A stretch of DNA of 64,000 nt from Diplonema japonicum (GCA_964019335.1 OZ025658.1:682001-746000), one strand, 5' to 3'; positions 1 to 10,440 are shown, counted from the stretch's first letter. Notes: a model not told the origin generated them from the sequence alone. A program made the numbers and translations.

Positions 1-507
1 TCCTCTTCCCCCCTTATGTGTCCCTTGTAGTGAACAGATTTTCTATCTTTTTCTTCCCCCTCCCTTTCCCCCCTTTTTTTCCCTGTCCCTTTTGGTGCTA
101 CCCGCACATAAAGGAGGGCAACATTGAAAGAAAAGAAAAAAAGGAGTTATCTTCTGTATTCTTTTTGAGGTGTCCCCTCCCCCCCCCCCCCCCCCCCTTT
201 TACCCCTTCTTTTCTACCTTTTTTTTATCTGGAAGAAATAAAAAAAAAAAAAAACATAAATGCTCATTTATTTTAATCCCCTCCACAACCACTTTACTTT
301 TTTTTTTTTACACCCCCACCCACAATTTTAAAAAAATGTTTTCATACCCCTCCCCTCACCAACGCTCGGGTTTTTTATTATTGTCCCCCTACCCGTTAAT
401 TTTTTCTTCTTTTTTTTTTCTTTTTTTTTTAATTCTGCAAAAAAAAAAAGTGCGAAGAAAAAAGGAAAAAAAAAAAAAAAAAAGCGACAAAAAAAAATGC
501 TTGTAAG
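1..507. other. Homopolymer-rich upstream spacer
   Basis: Low-complexity T-, C- and A-rich DNA with no credible gene. An open frame runs through most of it but codes only poly-Phe, poly-Pro and poly-Lys, so it is a composition artefact. The pyrimidine-rich stretch around 395-430 followed by A/AG-rich sequence up to 507 could hold the trans-splice acceptor for the next gene. Confidence 0.6.
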
Positions 508-1692
508 ATGACAAACACCATAAAAACACCGCTGTCACTTTACATCTTTCTATGCTGCTTTCTCTGCTGCGCGATCCCATCCACCGGAAGCAGCTGCGAC
601 AAAGCCACCCTCCCCACCGTTCAAAGCGCAACCATCACAGGCTGCGACGACGAAGTAGTGGACCAGGGGGACTCGTGCGCGTACACCCGTACAAATTACA
701 TATGCGACACAATTCAGTGCATGGGCAACGGAACCTGGAATCTTGACAAACCAGGATGTCAAAGGGAAAACCAACCCATCGGTGCCTACGCAGAATTTGT
801 TGTTAACGTACCAAAGTCCGCCGTGGCAACCTCTGAAATGAAATCCATAATGGAGACGGCACTGGGGAGCCCGTACGAGGTGACAAGGGTACAGACAATT
901 TCCATCTCACCGACCATTACAAAGGTAAGGGTCGAGTACCTGATCCCGATGGCGGACAGGACCTACAACACCATGTCACAGGAGATAAATACGAAGATAG
1001 TTTCCTCGCCGGAGCTCATTGCGAAATACATGACAATAACAGATTTGAAAATAGATGAAATTGAATCGGACGATGTACCTAACCCGCCTACTGCTGGAAC
1101 GAACCCAAGCCCGGATGGAGCTTCGCCTGGAACACCCTCACAGGGTACCGGTGGGAACACCCCTTCGTCGAAAAACGTTCCTGCCGACTCTTCTGATTCA
1201 ACTGATAATTTCCCTTGGATCATCCTTGCAGTTTGCATTGGTGTTGTTTTGTTGTTGGTTTTTCTATGTGTTGCATATAAAATGTTAAATGGGGGTGGTG
1301 ATGAGGATGACAATTCAGGGCTTTCCGTTCCCAGGGAGCTTGGTTCACCGTTGGAAGGAGGATGTCCTTCTCCTGTGGTGTCTTCTACGCCTTATAGACG
1401 AAGGAAGGTTTCTCTTCCGCCGTTGCGGCCTGTTACCACTTACGAAACGGTGCCTGGGGATCCTATTACGCCGACGCTGACGCCGGCAGGGACGCACACG
1501 ACCACCACCGCCACCCAGCCCCCGAGGTCTGTTACTATTATCGAAGGGAACGATATTCAAATGGTTGAGTTCCCTGTTGGTCCCGGTGGTAGGGGGCAGC
1601 ACCTCCAGGGCGATGTGAGCAATTTGTCGATTTCACAAAGGAGCTTCGGGTCCACGTTAGGCTTCTCGAGGAACGGAAGGGAAATGGGGTAT

Positions 1693-1742
<50 letters not shown>

Positions 1743-1843
1743 GAAGAAAAGAAAAAAAAAAAAAATGCAGGAGCAACAATCTTGCTACACCATTGACCCC
1801 GCATGCTGGAATCCCTCACCGGACAAAGGTTGTTACGTTCTAA
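508..1843 (+). CDS. Single-pass surface protein with sushi-like N-terminus (one intron)
   Basis: Predicted 417-residue type I membrane protein. It has a signal peptide (about residues 1-28, Leu/Cys-rich core), a Cys-rich sushi/CCP-like module with a GNGTW motif (about 30-87), an alpha/beta stretch (about 93-190) resembling a SEA/ferredoxin-type fold, a Pro/Ser/Thr-rich stalk, one transmembrane helix (about 235-260) and a cytoplasmic tail. Read straight through, the frame enters a 46-residue-scale poly-Phe/Lys block. Removing a GTATGT...GCAG intron (1689-1770) gives instead a normal tail that stops at 1843, so I annotate the spliced form. The fold assignments are inference; the membrane topology is clear. 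Ligand and role are unknown. Its closest analogue in the window is the giant adhesin-like protein at 38.5 kb, which has the same topology and also carries sushi modules. Confidence 0.75.
1689..1770 (+). other. Spliceosomal intron, 82 nt, T-run then A-run
   Basis: It starts GTATGT at 1689 and ends ATGCAG at 1770. The body is an uninterrupted T-run of about 45 nt, then a purine stretch with an A-run. The length is not a multiple of 3, and splicing moves to a frame that ends after 24 codons of ordinary composition. The alternative is translation of poly-Phe. Confidence 0.7.
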
Positions 1844-2025
1844 GGATGAGAGTTTTTTTTCTTTTTTTTATTTTTTTTTAAAAATAAGGAAATTAAGGAG
1901 GGGTCAGTTACACCTGCTAGTGTGACTGGGTATATATCTCCAACTCATTTCTTTGTTTATTTTTGTCTTTATTTATTTATTAAGATTTTTTTTTCCAATC
2001 TGTTTCTTTCCCTCTTTGTGGTCTG

Positions 2026-2078
<53 letters not shown>

Positions 2079-3449
2079 AACAAAACGAAACAAAACAAAA
2101 ATACATAAATTTATCTCGAGGGGCAAAGTGCCTTTCTTTCATCCCGCCTCTAGCATTCCAATCCTTTTGCGGTTCTTTGGAACATATATAAATTTAAAAA
2201 ATAAATTTTAAAAAATAATAACTATTGATTTTTAAATAAATAAAGTGAACTTCCAGACACTGATATTCTATTCCGAGGGGGGGGGGGGGTATTTTTCCCT
2301 CACTTCGCTCGGGAAAAATATGATCCCGAGGGGATAGCATATCGGCCGAGGGAAGAATAAAATTCACTTTACTTTAATAATCCGGTATTTTTATTTTTAT
2401 GCCGGGGCTCTCAAAGGAAATACCTTGGGAGGGGAATAAAATAAAAATAAAAGAAATACCCGTGATAACAATGAAGAGCCACCATCCTCTTGGTTGTCAA
2501 CGAATTAAAAAAAAAAAGGTGAGAGATTAGTAAAAAGCCCTCCCCCCTTAATTTAAGAGTAGCATGAGGTTTTTTTTTTTCTTTTTTTTTTTCTTTTCCT
2601 TTCAGTTTTCCTCCCAATACACCCCTCATGTCCATCTTTGATTCTCACCAAAAAAAAGAAGAAAAAAAAAAAACTCTCCTGAACTAGTGGAAAGAATGAA
2701 TTAGAAAAATGGGAAGAAGAGTCCGGACAAGTTGCCCACCTTCCTTTTTTATCGATATTTCTTATACCCCCCCCCCCCCCCCCCCCGTTTCAAAAAAACT
2801 AGGCCGGCGAGCGCAAAAAAATCGCATACCTAAAAAAAAAACCCCCCGTCTATTGCCCCTAAGTAGGTGCGTTCACCTGTTGCCACACCTGGTCTAGGCA
2901 TATTTGAGAATTTCAGCCTGCGACATGGTTTAGAAGCGTTGGGCAGGAGAACAAAGGCTTGACTGTCAAGCGGCCCAGGCCAGCCAAAAAGATTTTTAAA
3001 AAATATTCTGTTCAGGTGACTATTGGTACAGTTGGCGCCTTAAACACCCCCCCCCCTTTTTTTTCTTTGAGTTTTTCTCTTAGCCGAACAGCTTATTTAT
3101 TTCGACACCGCGGGCGGGGGGGTGGCAATAGCTGGGGCTTTTTTTCTTCTTCTTTTTTATAGTTTTATTTTTCTGTCCAGTTTCCCGCCTTCATGTCACT
3201 CGGGTATTGGTGGGGGGAAAGAGTGACACTCTCATAAGTCTCGTTCTGCCCCCACCCCCCGTTGGCTTTCCCTCTTTTTTTCTTTTCTCGTGCTGTGTTT
3301 ATTGTTATGTACACTTTTTTTTTGGGGGGGAAAAGGAAAGAAAAAAAAAAGTGGGGGAAAATGGGGTGAGAAGAACGGGGGGAAAAAAAAGAAATACAGT
3401 GAAAAAAAACTTTTTTTTGCTTCGTCTTTTTTTTTTTTTTTTAAAACCA
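1844..3449. other. Gene-free spacer with homopolymers and hairpins
   Basis: No credible coding sequence. Contents are an A-run at about 2030-2077, AT-rich DNA, a GGGAAAAATA/TATTTTTCCC hairpin near 2290-2320, a C-run at about 2767-2786, and a unique 120-bp mixed-composition patch at 2880-3000 that I could not identify. The segment ends at the TTAA taken as the left edge of the piggyBac relic. Confidence 0.6.
2240..2375. repeat. Small imperfect inverted-repeat (palindromic) element
   Basis: The left arm contains TAAAGTGAA followed later by TATTCTATTCCGAGG. The right arm contains CCGAGGGAAGAATA followed by TTCACTTTA, its approximate reverse complement. Between them lies a perfect 10-bp hairpin (TATTTTTCCC / GGGAAAAATA). 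The structure resembles a degraded foldback element. No target-site duplication was recognised. Confidence 0.4.
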
Positions 3450-3453
3450 TTAA

Positions 3454-5230
3454 ACCCACATGTCATATATATATGACATAAAAAAAAAAAAGAAAAAATC
3501 TATAGGCCCTTTGGTCAAATTATGACCTTTCTTTCACTTTTCTGACGCCATTGCGCGATTTTTTCCACTTTGTTTGGCTAAATGCTGCCCTTTTTCAGCA
3601 TTATTTTAAGAATTTGAGAGGTCGAAAATCCGGGAAAAAATGATTTTAGAATGAAGAATACTCGACTGGAGCAGAGGGCTGGTCGTGAGTGATGAAGAAT
3701 GCGAAGAAATGTCAGAAAATGGTAGTTCTGAGTCTAGTAGTGCTTGGGGGGAGGAAAGTGTGGAAGAATTGGAGGAAATGGGGTGGAAAGAGGCAGTGTA
3801 ATCGAACCAGCCCAACAGGGAAGAGCCCTCTCCAGCTTTTTTATTCGTTTTTTTACACCATACACCCTCCGATGCCTGACAGCATTCACAAACAACCACC
3901 TGGAGCGCCGCAAAATCGACAAAAGAGTCACGGAAGCCGAAATCGGAGCGTTAATGGACCTCACCATCCGTCCCAACTTCCGTGACTACTGGAAAACCGA
4001 TCCTGACTCCATTATGCATACTCAGGGGTTTGCGCGCGTCATGTCCGGAAACCGGTTTGAGCTGTTCTTTGGAAACATATATCTGTGCAAGGGCCCATCC
4101 CGGGACCTGATCGAGATGAGATCAGCCCGGCATGACAAACTCTACAAGGCCCGCTGGCTGGTTGAAGCTGCGATGCAGCGTTGGGGAAAGGCCTCCCGGA
4201 CTATCAAGGAACGGGGGCAGGTGATGAAAAGGGGAGAGTTCCGTGTGTTCCAACGAAACAGGCCCGGCATGCACTTTTCTTTTGTGGCAGGGAGGAAAGC
4301 TTGTGCTTCTCCTGAGCGCACCCCCTTTCAAGCCAAAGATGACCGCCACTCGTCAAAGATGGGTCGGCAAGGCAAAGAAAAAGTCCAGGGTCGCCTTTCC
4401 CGTTCCAAAGGTCGTTGAAACCTACACCTCCCTTATGGGTGTAGATGGGAACGACGCTGCCACCCAACGCAACACAATGTAGTCCAAAGCCGCCGGTGGC
4501 AGATGAAAATTTAAGGTTCCTGCTTGACAAAAGCCTCTTCAACTGCTGGGTACTTGCGAAGAGCGTCAATTCCCCTATCAAGTTCAATGAACTGGAAGAA
4601 TGCATCGCACACGGCCTCTGTAAATGCATGGGCAAAGAACCTGCACCATCGAGACCACAAGACTCGAAGGATGAAAGGTTTGACCGCATCAAAGGGCATT
4701 TTCCTGCAAAGATTAGCATAATAGGTGCGTAGTCCATCATTGCATGGGTCCCAGAAGGTCCTCTGGCTATGAACGTTCCACCTGTGGCAAGTGCCTCTAT
4801 TCCACACCTTGCTTTTGGCTTTACACCTGAACGAAGACATCACCGAGGATGATCTTCAGAAGCCCGAAACACCGACAAGTACCAGAAACTCACTGATGGA
4901 CCCCCGGACCCCCTCCACTGGCCAGAGAGGTGTGAAACGCAAGCTAAATCTGGGCTAGAATAGTGTTACAAGGGGGTTTTTAGTGCATTTTATTATTATT
5001 TATTTTGCACTTTTTCCTACTCCTCTTCCCCCCCTTACCAAAAAGGGTGTTGGGTCAAAAATCATAAGTTCAAAAGCCAGTTCAGGGGAACCCTGATACA
5101 TGAATGTCTCCAGAGGTTATTTCTCCATAAAAAGAACACTTTGTATGGTTAAATGCTGCCATTTTTTTGAATTCTTTGGAATCGCCTCAAAAATGGGCTT
5201 TTTTCGGTTTTTTGCCTGTGGGCTTAATGG
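3454..5230 (+). mobile_element. Dead piggyBac-family DNA transposon
   Basis: Element of about 1.8 kb between TTAA tetranucleotides at 3450-3453 and 5231-5234, the piggyBac target site. The left end carries a palindrome centred on ATATAT (3459-3478), and the right end TGGGCTTAATGG resembles the right end of the MITE at 28.6 kb (TGGGCTGATAAGGG). Inside is a decayed transposase. Related sequences (CACTTTGT.TGG.TAAATG) occur in direct orientation near both ends, at 3565-3595 and 5136-5167. The exact ends are inferred from the TTAA and end similarity. Confidence 0.6.
3680..4840 (+). pseudogene. piggyBac transposase pseudogene (frameshifted, core deleted)
   Basis: Pieces in different frames line up with a piggyBac transposase. 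An acidic N-terminus (about 3685-3800, rich in Glu/Ser) is followed after a stop and frame change by the conserved N-terminal domain (FFTP near 3850, RDYW near 3985, MSGNRF near 4042). From about 4243 another frame gives the end of the DDE domain with a degenerate MGVD (MGGVD in the family). A third frame from about 4505 continues with the NCWVLAK helix region, and near 4765-4810 a C-terminal Cys-rich finger can be read. About 200 residues holding the first catalytic aspartates are missing between about 4200 and 4243. The copy cannot be active. Confidence 0.7.
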
Positions 5231-5264
5231 TTAAACTTATATTGACCTCCCCCCGCCCCTCCCT

Positions 5265-5288
5265 CCACTTCCTTCATCATTCCAATAG
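5265..5288 (+). promoter_or_regulatory. Putative trans-splice acceptor
   Basis: A C/T-rich tract ending in CCAATAG, with AG at 5287-5288, lies just upstream of a 30-nt A-run that leads into the ATG at 5320. The acceptor role is inferred from the polypyrimidine-AG pattern. Confidence 0.45.
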
Positions 5289-5289
5289 C

Positions 5290-5319
<30 letters not shown>

Positions 5320-5323
<4 letters not shown>

Positions 5324-6096
5324 GAAGCCCGCAAACGGTTAAAATTGAACTGAAGACGGTGGGGGAGAGGGAAAGCCCGGGGAGAAAGGGCCCCCGTCTG
5401 TGGGACCACCACGTGTACCCAACGGCGCCGATTCCTCCTTACAACCCGTTGATGGACAGATTCCTCAGGAGCCACTACGAAAAGGGCGAGGTGCGGGTGC
5501 AGCTGATGGACAACAATGTGATCAGCTGGGACGGGAGGATCCTTGTGGAGAACACAACGAAGCTGAACGTCATCAGCCAGGAACTGGACGGCGCGGCTGC
5601 GGTGGATGATATGCGAAAAAAAGAAGCAAAATACGAGGAGGCGAAACTGCAAAAAAAAAAAGAGTTCATAAAAGACCAGCGGAGGAAGATCCAGCGAGTC
5701 ATGCGTAGGCGCACCGTGGAGCAGGTACGCAGGAAAGCACAACAAGCACGAAATGCAAGTTTCCTCCCAGCTGAAGTGACTCCTCGGCGAGCTGCATCTA
5801 AACCAGCGACCCCTGTCCCACCACCCCCTGTCAGTTGTAAAAGTTTCACACAGCGGAACCGCAACAGCACGGCCTTCGACTCTAGTGCACGCTCACCTGT
5901 TCTTGCCAACGATGCCTCCTTCGCCTTCGGCTTCGACCGCACGGACAATTCCTCTGTTGGGACGTCTTCCAGGAATTCTTCTTCTTCCGCTGCTAGTTCC
6001 GTGTTCCTGCCGAGGAGCCCATCGAAGAAAGCGGGACATTCTGTTATCAGCAGCGATCCTAATGAGGAGGAGGATGCCTACGATGACGGGGTGTGA
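5320..6096 (+). CDS. Uncharacterised basic protein with Ser-rich C-terminus
   Basis: 258 residues, not recognised. The start is the ATG directly after a 30-nt A-run; upstream in-frame sequence is only poly-Lys. An N-terminal 110 residues (Trp/Pro/Tyr-containing, with a DRFLRSHY segment) is followed by a strongly charged helix (about 100-150, Lys/Arg/Glu, probable coiled coil), then a Pro- and Ser-rich low-complexity tail ending in an acidic patch. No signal peptide or membrane segment. The compact conserved-looking head plus basic helix would suit a cytoskeletal or microtubule-associated protein, but that is a guess. Confidence 0.7.
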
Positions 6097-6470
6097 AAAA
6101 GGGGAAGGTGCCTGCGGCTCTCGCGGAGTTTGCATGTGACATCGCATTTCTTTTTTTTTATAGAAGAGGTTTTACAACCCTTTTTTTTTATTTGTTGTGT
6201 AACACAATTCCCACTTCATATCCCCTACAATTTTTTTTTTTTTTTTATCCTCTTGTAATATCATTTCAACCACCTCCGCAGGACCCGAAAGAAAAAAGAA
6301 AAAAAAAAGAAGAGAAAAAAAAAAACGAACCTAAATGCAATAAAAAAAAATAAAAATAATAAAAAAAAAAACTATTTAAAAAAAAAAAATAAATAGAATT
6401 TAAAAGAAGGAAGAAAGAAGAAGAAGAAGAAGAAAAAAGCGAACTCTTCAAATTTTAACAAAAAAAAAAA
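6097..6470. other. Intergenic spacer with acceptor and A-rich leader
   Basis: T-rich DNA followed by CACCTCCGCAG (AG at 6280-6281), a plausible trans-splice acceptor, then about 190 nt of almost pure A/G with A-runs up to the kinase ATG at 6471. Nothing else was seen. Confidence 0.5.
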
Positions 6471-7331
6471 ATGAAAATAGTAAACAGCTCAGAAGCACAC
6501 CCTGAAATCAAGTCATTGGGCTTCGAAGTGGTGAAGAGATTGGGGAAAGGCAGCTACGGGCAAGCATGGGTTGTCCAGAACAGGGAAGACGGGTGCAGGT
6601 ACGCTATGAAGGAAATAACAAAAGGAAAGTACCAAGAAACTGAAATCGGTGTTCTACAAAGAGTGCGAGGGCACCCCAATATTGTGGAATACTGGGGACA
6701 TTTCAAGTCTGCTGGTCAGGGCTCCATATACCTTCTCATGGAGCACGTTCAGGGAGGCACCTTAACCGACAGGGTCCAATGGCAAAAACGGAAAAAAAGA
6801 AAGTTCAAGGAACGGCTCATAACCATGTGGGCGAAAGAACTCGCAGAGGGCCTAGCACACATCCACGGGATGGGTGTCATCCACAGGGACATCAAATGTG
6901 AAAATGTGTTTTTGACACTTGACAACAATGTCAAAATAGGTGATTTTGGAATGTCCTGTACCCCCTTGCCCCGGAAGCGGTCGTACACTGTCTGTGGTAG
7001 TCCGTCCTTTATGTCTCCAGAGATGTGGACGGGTGAGGTGTATAGCGAGCTTACGGACATGTGGTCATATGGGATTGTGCTTTATGAACTTGTGTCTCTT
7101 AAAAAGCCTTTCCAAGGCACTACTCAGGCCGAGTTGAAGAGGGTTGTGACCACCCAGCTGTCGCCCCCGCCCCCCGCCTCTTACTCTGCCCCGCTTCGGT
7201 CGCTCATCACGGCGTTGCTCTCACCTGCGCCGGAGTCCCGTCCGGATGCCGCCCAGATCCCCTTTATTCTCGGGGCGTCCTCTTTTTCTGCTTCGCATTC
7301 TTGCTCGTCGGGAGAAGGCGGGTGGATATGA
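6471..7331 (+). CDS. NEK-like Ser/Thr protein kinase
   Basis: 286 residues, essentially a bare kinase domain. Visible motifs are the Gly-rich loop GKGSYG (about 25-30), the ATP-anchoring Lys in YAMKE (K47), the catalytic loop HRDIKCEN (D140), DFG (D158) and an activation segment ending in SPSFMSPE, then DMWSYGIVLYEL. The GSP-F-MSPE context and the short N-terminus fit the NEK (NIMA-related) family, which is expanded in flagellated protists and acts in basal body, flagellum and cell-cycle control. There is no C-terminal coiled coil or PH domain, so it is shorter than many NEKs. The ATG follows an A-run. All catalytic residues are present, so it should be active. Confidence 0.88.
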   Translation: MKIVNSSEAHPEIKSLGFEVVKRLGKGSYGQAWVVQNREDGCRYAMKEITKGKYQETEIGVLQRVRGHPNIVEYWGHFKSAGQGSIYLLMEHVQGGTLTDRVQWQKRKKRKFKERLITMWAKELAEGLAHIHGMGVIHRDIKCENVFLTLDNNVKIGDFGMSCTPLPRKRSYTVCGSPSFMSPEMWTGEVYSELTDMWSYGIVLYELVSLKKPFQGTTQAELKRVVTTQLSPPPPASYSAPLRSLITALLSPAPESRPDAAQIPFILGASSFSASHSCSSGEGGWI

Positions 7332-7520
7332 AACAAGAAAAAAAAAAAAAAAAAGAAGAAGAAAAAAAAGAAACGAATTTTTTTTTTTTTTTTTTTTTTT
7401 TTGCTTTTCCTGAACCGATGCTAGTCTTTCTTGCCCGTCATTGAGAGGCGGATGGGGGGGAAGGGGGGGGGTGGGATGGGATGGGATGGGACAAAAAAGA
7501 AAGAAAAAATAGCAAATATT
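7332..7520. other. A-run/T-run spacer with short GGGAT minisatellite
   Basis: A-run followed by a T-run (potential snapback at about 7330-7402), then GGGAT repeated three to four times near 7471-7490. No coding potential. Confidence 0.5.
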
Positions 7521-7524
7521 ACTT

Positions 7525-7559
7525 TGTACTTTATTGGTGTCCGACCGTGCCAATAAAGT
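7525..7559 (+). other. Hairpin containing a spliced-leader-like 12-mer
   Basis: A perfect 10-bp stem (ACTTTATTGG at 7528-7537, CCAATAAAGT at 7550-7559) encloses a 12-nt loop. The left arm overlaps TGTACTTTATTG (7525-7536), which from memory equals the 3' end of the diplonemid SL exon and is followed by GT as at an SL donor. It sits at the 5' edge of the retroelement relic. The upstream half of an SL exon is not conserved, so it is not a complete SL RNA gene. Confidence 0.35.
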
Positions 7560-9600
7560 CAATATGAGGTGTGGCGCCTCATGGTGCAGGAGCTGCGGGG
7601 CAACGACAAGGAGTACACGAAGCTCCTTGAGGAAGGCACAGACTACGACGAGTACTGTGTCGCCCACTCGAAGGAACGAGCGCAGACCTGGTCTGTGTGC
7701 TGGCAGTGGCTAGGGCCACGCAGATGGACATCAACATCGCCACCTTCTCAGGGGACACCTTCATCGTCTACCCGGTGCCTGGGAAACCGAAGAAGGGACA
7801 GAAGCCGGTCCACATCGCCTTCGACGGGAATTCCTTCTTCGGCGTCATCGAGCCGAGGACACCGTCGGCACTGAAAGGGGTGACAGCTACGGACTTCACA
7901 AGTAGGGGTCCCCGTAGCGGATGGACAGAAGAAGGCGTGGACGGTGGTCGGCAAACCACAACGGAAAGCAAGGACGACGAAGAAGGAGGAAAGGGCGTGG
8001 AAGCTAGAAAGCGGCCAATACAACGTCCCTTTCGTAACGTGGGAGGAGTTACTTGAGGGCAAGGACGGGGTAGCGATGGCCAGTGAAAAGTGCGTGGAGG
8101 AGGCAGCAGGACAGGAGTGGCCTTATTGCTGAAGAAGGACGGTGAAGGAAGACACAAGCACGACATCGTTCTGCAAGATGGGAAGGCATACTCCAACAGA
8201 CGGATGTTCGTGCTATTACTATCCGGAAAAATAGAACGCGTCACAAGGGAGGACACACGGGACGTAAAGTTAGGGGAGCACTACAGCAGGGCGGTAATCA
8301 TACCGAAGGCATATGTACCTTCTTCACTGTGGGAGACGGCGGCGACGTCGCCAAGGAAGTGGCTGACAGAAGTCCTCAAGTTCGAGTCGATCATAGCAGT
8401 GTCCAAGGTGTCGAGCGGCCCGAACCCCCACGTAGACGCACTGGTGACGTTGCGAAGGTCGAGCTCGCCAACATGGTAAAGGGGTCCGGAAGCAAAGGGG
8501 TCTTCATCAAACCAAGGGATGGCAAGCCGCAGCCAGTTGCATGGCTGCCGAAAGAGACCACGCTGGAACAGGTGCTGAGCTTCGGCGAGGGAGTCCGACG
8601 GGAGACTAGGTGTCAGAACCACAGAAGAAGGGAAGATTCCGCTGCTTAGCCGAATACTCGGAGAGGAGACGAGGAAGAGCGGACAACCTTGTTGAACACG
8701 GTGGCAGCGCAGGGCATCAGACACTGTAGGGTGGACGGCTCAATTCTGGGCTCAGATCACCGCTGCTTGGCAGTGACCCTCGACGTCCCGGCCTTCCACC
8801 AGGAAGTCCTGAGATATGTGGTGCCGCAGGAGATCCCGAAGACAACGAAAGCGCCTGCCGCGGTGGCGGCAAACCTGGTGCAGGAGTCGAGATACAAGGA
8901 GTACATCGCAGCAAAGAAGCCGACAGAAGCGCTGACTGAAATCTCGAACATGGCGGAGACATACCTCTTACATGGGTACGAAGGACCATCACGAGGATCC
9001 TACACAGGGAGGGGAAACGTGCGGAGGCCAATACCCATGGAACTAAGCGCGAGGTCGACGGGGACGGCAGTCGGGGCTGCCCCCAACAGGCAGATACGGC
9101 TTGAGAAGCTCAAGAAGAAGATACGAGCAGGACGAGACAGGATATCGCGACTGCAGGAGGAAGGAGGCTGCGGAGTGATGTCGACAGAGACCCGTAACTT
9201 GTTGAGGAACATCTCAAAGCTAGGAGGAGAGCTGGGGATAGAACACTGCCGTGTGGACGACGCAGAGAGCGTAGACGTGATCCAGGAGGACCTAGAAGTG
9301 GCTGAATGCTTCACCGAGGGAGAGCTTGCTGACCTGATAACGAGCAGGAAAAGCAGCCTTCCCTGCGGACGGGGCAAAGAGGGTTAAGTCGCTCACAGCA
9401 ATCGGAGGCAAGGCTGCAATAGGCTTTAACAGGAGACCGATCTTCGCATCAAGACAGACAGCGCAAAAGCTACAGGAGTTGAAAGGGACATACAAGAAAG
9501 AACGCGTGTCGAGACTACGAGAAGCTTTAAAGGCGACAATAGGAACGAAGGCTATGCTCCAGAAGGGGAGCATTAATAGATAGGAACTCACACCACAAGA
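7560..9600 (+). mobile_element. Degenerate non-LTR-like retroelement fragment (OTU-like and endonuclease-like pieces)
   Basis: About 2 kb of GC-rich, coding-like DNA broken into several frames, unlike the surrounding homopolymer spacer. The first part (7570-7870, one frameshift near 7690) resembles the C-terminal half of an OTU cysteine protease (WRLMVQEL, then ATQMDINIATFSGD, then PVHIAFDG); the catalytic Asp/Cys region is absent and the usual His is replaced. Near 8745-8790 LGSDHRCLAVTL matches the end of the APE-type endonuclease of LINE-like elements. It is followed by the basic linker that usually precedes reverse transcriptase (about 9080-9160). No RT domain was found, so the element is truncated or internally deleted. 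OTU plus endonuclease in one element is known from some protist and algal LINEs. Confidence 0.5.
8689..9387 (+). pseudogene. Endonuclease-linker remnant of a retroelement polyprotein
   Basis: Longest open piece of the retroelement, about 230 codons with no convincing ATG of its own. It contains the SDHR motif that ends exonuclease-endonuclease-phosphatase domains (Asp and His catalytic), then Lys/Arg-rich helices. The frame breaks near 9350, and a further 75 codons of similar composition continue in another frame to about 9583. No function is expected. Confidence 0.45.
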
Positions 9601-9734
9601 GGCTGTCCTCCAGTGGGATTGTCTTTTACTATGAGTTCTTTTTAGTTTTAGCATTAGTTACTATGAACCCCCTTTTTTTTTTCTTTTCTTTTCTTTTTTT
9701 TTTTTTCTTTTCGGGAAACGAATCTTTCACCTGT

Positions 9735-9840
9735 CTTAAACAAAAGGGGGGAGAATCGTTGAGCAACGTGGTTTTCTCCCCCCCCCCCCCCCCCCCGCCC
9801 CCACACACACACGTACGAACAACAGCCAGTTCCTCTTTTG
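9735..9840 (+). repeat. Dispersed ~95-bp repeat, copy 1
   Basis: Starts TTAAACAAAAGGGG after a T-rich tract and ends AACAGCCAGTTCCTCTTTT. It shares both ends with copies at 10349-10440 and 31616-31706. A C-run expansion lies in the middle. Confidence 0.5.
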
Positions 9841-10348
9841 TTTGTTGGTGGGTTCGTTGCTGGCATCCATATATCACTGTGAAATTTGTTTTTCACCTTT
9901 TTTCTTCTTCTTCTTTTTCTTATTTCTCCATTCTTCTTATTCCCACGGAACGAATAGCACATCTGGTGCAGAAAAAGCAAATAAAAAAGTGTAGGGGGGG
10001 GGGGGGGGGAGGAAAAGAGAGAAAAACAAATACAAATGCTATAAAGCTACTCCTGCCCATCATTAAAAAAAAAAAAAGAAATGCCGCATTCTAAGAAGGC
10101 AATCCCTAGGGAAGGAACCCCAGTGACTCCTATATTTTTTTTCTTTCTTGTTCCTCCCCATGAAATGGGCGTAGATGGGGGCCATTTTTTGCCCTCCGCC
10201 CCCCTTCCCCTTCTTTTTCTTTCCTCTTTCCTGATACCTTTTCCGGAAAACTCTTCTTCTTTCGCCGCTCTTTGCGATGATTGTGTTATTGATCCTTCTG
10301 TCACCCCACCCCCTTTTAGTTTTTTTTGCAAGAACAAATCTTTGGCTT

Positions 10349-10440
10349 GTTTAAACACAAGGGGAGACAAGGTGCATGCAGGTCATAAACTTTTTCTCCA
10401 GGTTTGTCACCCAGCACGTGCAAATAACAGCCAGTTCCTC
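10349..10440 (+). repeat. Dispersed ~95-bp repeat, copy 2
   Basis: Starts GTTTAAACACAAGGGGA, contains CCAGCACGTG, and ends AACAGCCAGTTCCTC. Same orientation as copies 1 and 3. Confidence 0.5.

Noticed and set aside
18-506. Open frame of 162 codons at the left edge
   Set aside because: Translates to poly-Phe, poly-Pro and poly-Lys from homopolymers. No domain and no conserved composition.
7471-7490. GGGAT repeats as an internal telomere
   Set aside because: Only three to four units and not a known telomere repeat. More likely a short slippage product.
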